Both the position numbers and the translations under genes were made by a program. DNA of 6,742 nucleotides from Bacteroidota bacterium (lineage in GTDB: Bacteria; Bacteroidota; Bacteroidia; Chitinophagales; UBA2359), in NCBI GenBank assembly GCA_020629895.1, contig JAHDCM010000066.1:1-6742 (forward strand), in the 5' to 3' direction. How positions within the stretch are numbered: the stretch's first letter is position 1; every line of letters starts with the position of its first letter. Positions 5,123 to 6,742 of the stretch are shown piece after piece. The notes under the pieces were generated by a model that was given only the letters and a program-made list of their open reading frames with translations, had not been told where the DNA came from and searched no databases.

Positions 5123-6742
5123 TTACTCGTCAGTTACACAGCCTTCTGATGCTGAAGACACGGATTTATAATACTTATACAAAATACCTTGTGTCACATT
5201 AGGTGGTGGTTGCTTCCAAGCGGCACGTCTTCGTTCAATTTCTGCTTCCGAAAGTAGCGCATCCATTTTATTGTTTACTGCATCAATCACAATATCATCT
5301 CCATCTTGTAATAGAGCCAATAAACCACCTGCTTGCGCTTCTGGGGTAACATGGCCAACAACAAAGCCATGTGTGCCTCCTGAAAAACGGCCATCGGTAA
5401 TAAGTGCCACTTCTTTGCCTAAACCAGCTCCCATAATAGCGGCAGTAGGTTTAAGCATTTCAGGCATTCCAGGTGATCCTTTCGGGCCCTCATAACGAAT
5501 TACAATTACTGTGCCTTTGCTAATGCTTCCTGCCCGTATTGCCTCAATTGCTACTTCTTCTGAGTCAAACACTCTTGCCTTTCCTTCAAAACGTTCTCCT
5601 TCCTTTCCTGTAATTTTGGCAACGGAGCCTTCGGCGGCTAAATTACCAAATAAAATTTGTAAATGTCCTGTTGGTTTCAAAGGATTATTTATAGGTCTAA
5701 TAATGTCTTGTCCATCTGTTAGCGCAGGGAGATCGGCAATATTTTCTGCAATTGTTTTTCCAGTGACAGTTAAACAATCACCATGTAAAAGTCCTTCTGC
5801 TAACATCATTTTCATCACCGCAGGTACGCCGCCTATTTCATGCAAATCTTCCATTAAGTAACGCCCACTAGGCTTCAAATCGGCAAGGAAAGGAGTCGTG
5901 TCACTAATACGTTGAAAATCCTTAATGGAAATATCAACACCGACCGATTTTGCAATGGCAATGATATGTAAAACGGCGTTAGTAGAACCACCAAGCACCG
6001 TAATCATACGAATCGCATTCTCAAAGGCTTTGTATGTCATAATATCTCGTGGCTTAATGTCTTTTTCAAGCAATAAGCGAATCGCCATTCCTGCATCTAA
6101 ACACTCTTTTTGTTTTTCGATACTAAGGGCAGGATTAGAAGCACTATAAGGTAAACTCATTCCGAGAGCTTCTATGGCCGATGACATTGTATTGGCAGTG
6201 TACATACCGCCACAAGCTCCGGCACCTGGGCAAGAGTTTTGGATAATTCCTTTAAAGTCTTCGGGTGTGATGGTACCAGCAAATTTTTCGCCCAATGCCT
6301 CAAAAGAGGAAACGATATTGAGGGTTTGTCCCTTATAATGTCCTGAATGAATCGTTCCGCCATACACCATAATGGCAGGACGATTAAGGCGGCCCATTGC
6401 CATTACAGAACCCGGCATATTTTTATCACAACCTACCACTGCAATGACACTATCGTACCATTGCGCGCTTACGACCGTTTCGATAGAATCAGCGATAATG
6501 TCGCGAGAGGGAAGTGAGAAGTGCATGCCATCAGTTCCCATCGAAATGCCATCACTTACCCCAATCGCATGAAAAATCAAACCGACCAAATCACTAGCTT
6601 GTGTTCCCTTTTTGACTACTTTCGCTAGGTCATTCAAGTGCATATTACAAGTATTGCCCTCATAGCCTGTACTCACAATACCAACTTGTGCTTTTTTCAA
6701 GTCTTCTTCTGTTAAGCCAATCCCATAAAGCATGGCTTGAGC
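5123..6742 (-). CDS. ilvD: Dihydroxy-acid dehydratase (5' end missing)
   Basis: This Fe-S enzyme dehydrates 2,3-dihydroxyisovalerate or 2,3-dihydroxy-3-methylvalerate to the 2-keto acid, the third common step. The reading frame is still open at the window edge (A-Q-A precedes the ATG at 6733), and the family has more residues here, so that ATG is internal and roughly 20 N-terminal residues lie outside. Counting from that Met, three cluster cysteines are visible: C29 in NTCN, C102 in GCDKNMPG and C174 in GAGACGGMYTANTM. The 73/72 spacing is typical of the [2Fe-2S] plant-like dehydratases. K104 in CDK is the expected modified Mg-binding Lys, and S451 in TDGRFSGGTHG the proposed catalytic base. 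Both family signature patterns are intact. Sugar-acid dehydratases (Edd-like) are relatives, but the ilvB-ilvN-ilvC neighbours settle the role. It is the first visible gene of the cluster; the promoter lies outside. Confidence 0.96.
   Translation of the reverse strand, partial: AQAMLYGIGLTEEDLKKAQVGIVSTGYEGNTCNMHLNDLAKVVKKGTQASDLVGLIFHAIGVSDGISMGTDGMHFSLPSRDIIADSIETVVSAQWYDSVIAVVGCDKNMPGSVMAMGRLNRPAIMVYGGTIHSGHYKGQTLNIVSSFEALGEKFAGTITPEDFKGIIQNSCPGAGACGGMYTANTMSSAIEALGMSLPYSASNPALSIEKQKECLDAGMAIRLLLEKDIKPRDIMTYKAFENAIRMITVLGGSTNAVLHIIAIAKSVGVDISIKDFQRISDTTPFLADLKPSGRYLMEDLHEIGGVPAVMKMMLAEGLLHGDCLTVTGKTIAENIADLPALTDGQDIIRPINNPLKPTGHLQILFGNLAAEGSVAKITGKEGERFEGKARVFDSEEVAIEAIRAGSISKGTVIVIRYEGPKGSPGMPEMLKPTAAIMGAGLGKEVALITDGRFSGGTHGFVVGHVTPEAQAGGLLALLQDGDDIVIDAVNNKMDALLSEAEIERRRAAWKQPPPNVTQGILYKYYKSVSSASEGCVTDE

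Noticed and set aside
5271..6572. Several open frames of 60-116 codons antisense or out of frame to ilvD
   Set aside because: They overlap an intact conserved enzyme gene and show no recognisable domain, so they are by-products of its codon use.
6731..6733. ATG at 6733 as the true ilvD start
   Set aside because: The frame continues to the window edge with A-Q-A, and family members have more residues before this Met, so it is internal.
1..6742. Insertion sequence, CRISPR array, tRNA or phage-like genes
   Set aside because: No transposase, regularly spaced repeat array, tRNA cloverleaf or phage gene was found on either strand.

Overview
This window looks like chromosomal DNA from a member of the Bacteroidota. 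The evidence is an AT-rich genome with A-rich translation leaders instead of Shine-Dalgarno sites, one candidate promoter of the TTG / TAnnTTTG type used by this phylum, a 347-residue ketol-acid reductoisomerase with the odd 'CSTTAQRG' segment I associate with Bacteroidota, and a secreted repeat protein of a style common in gliding or Saprospira/Cytophaga-like relatives. The genus cannot be fixed from the sequence.

Layout. Positions 1-244 carry no convincing gene. They hold a near-perfect 21-bp hairpin (66-115) and a candidate promoter (150-179). A single plus-strand gene (245-1504) encodes an exported protein made almost entirely of seven repeats of about 50-60 residues, probably a seven-bladed beta-propeller. 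A compact 94-bp convergent gap (1505-1598) is filled by a nested inverted repeat. The rest of the window (1599-6742) is a minus-strand cluster read right to left: ilvD (5' end cut by the window edge), ilvB, ilvN, ilvC.

How the genes work together. The four minus-strand genes supply the shared isoleucine/valine pathway. IlvB (catalytic) and IlvN (regulatory, valine-sensing) form acetohydroxyacid synthase, IlvC reduces and isomerises its product, and IlvD dehydrates the resulting dihydroxyacid to the 2-keto acid. The last transamination step (IlvE) and the leucine branch are not in the window. Gaps inside the cluster are 21, 80 and 84 bp, which fits one transcript starting beyond the right edge. 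The repeat protein is transcribed convergently and has no evident functional link to the ilv genes.

No undescribed biological system can be supported here. The items most worth a second look are non-coding: the hairpin at 66-115 and the two-way palindrome at 1503-1589. The secreted propeller, with its cysteine-crowded signal peptide, comes next.
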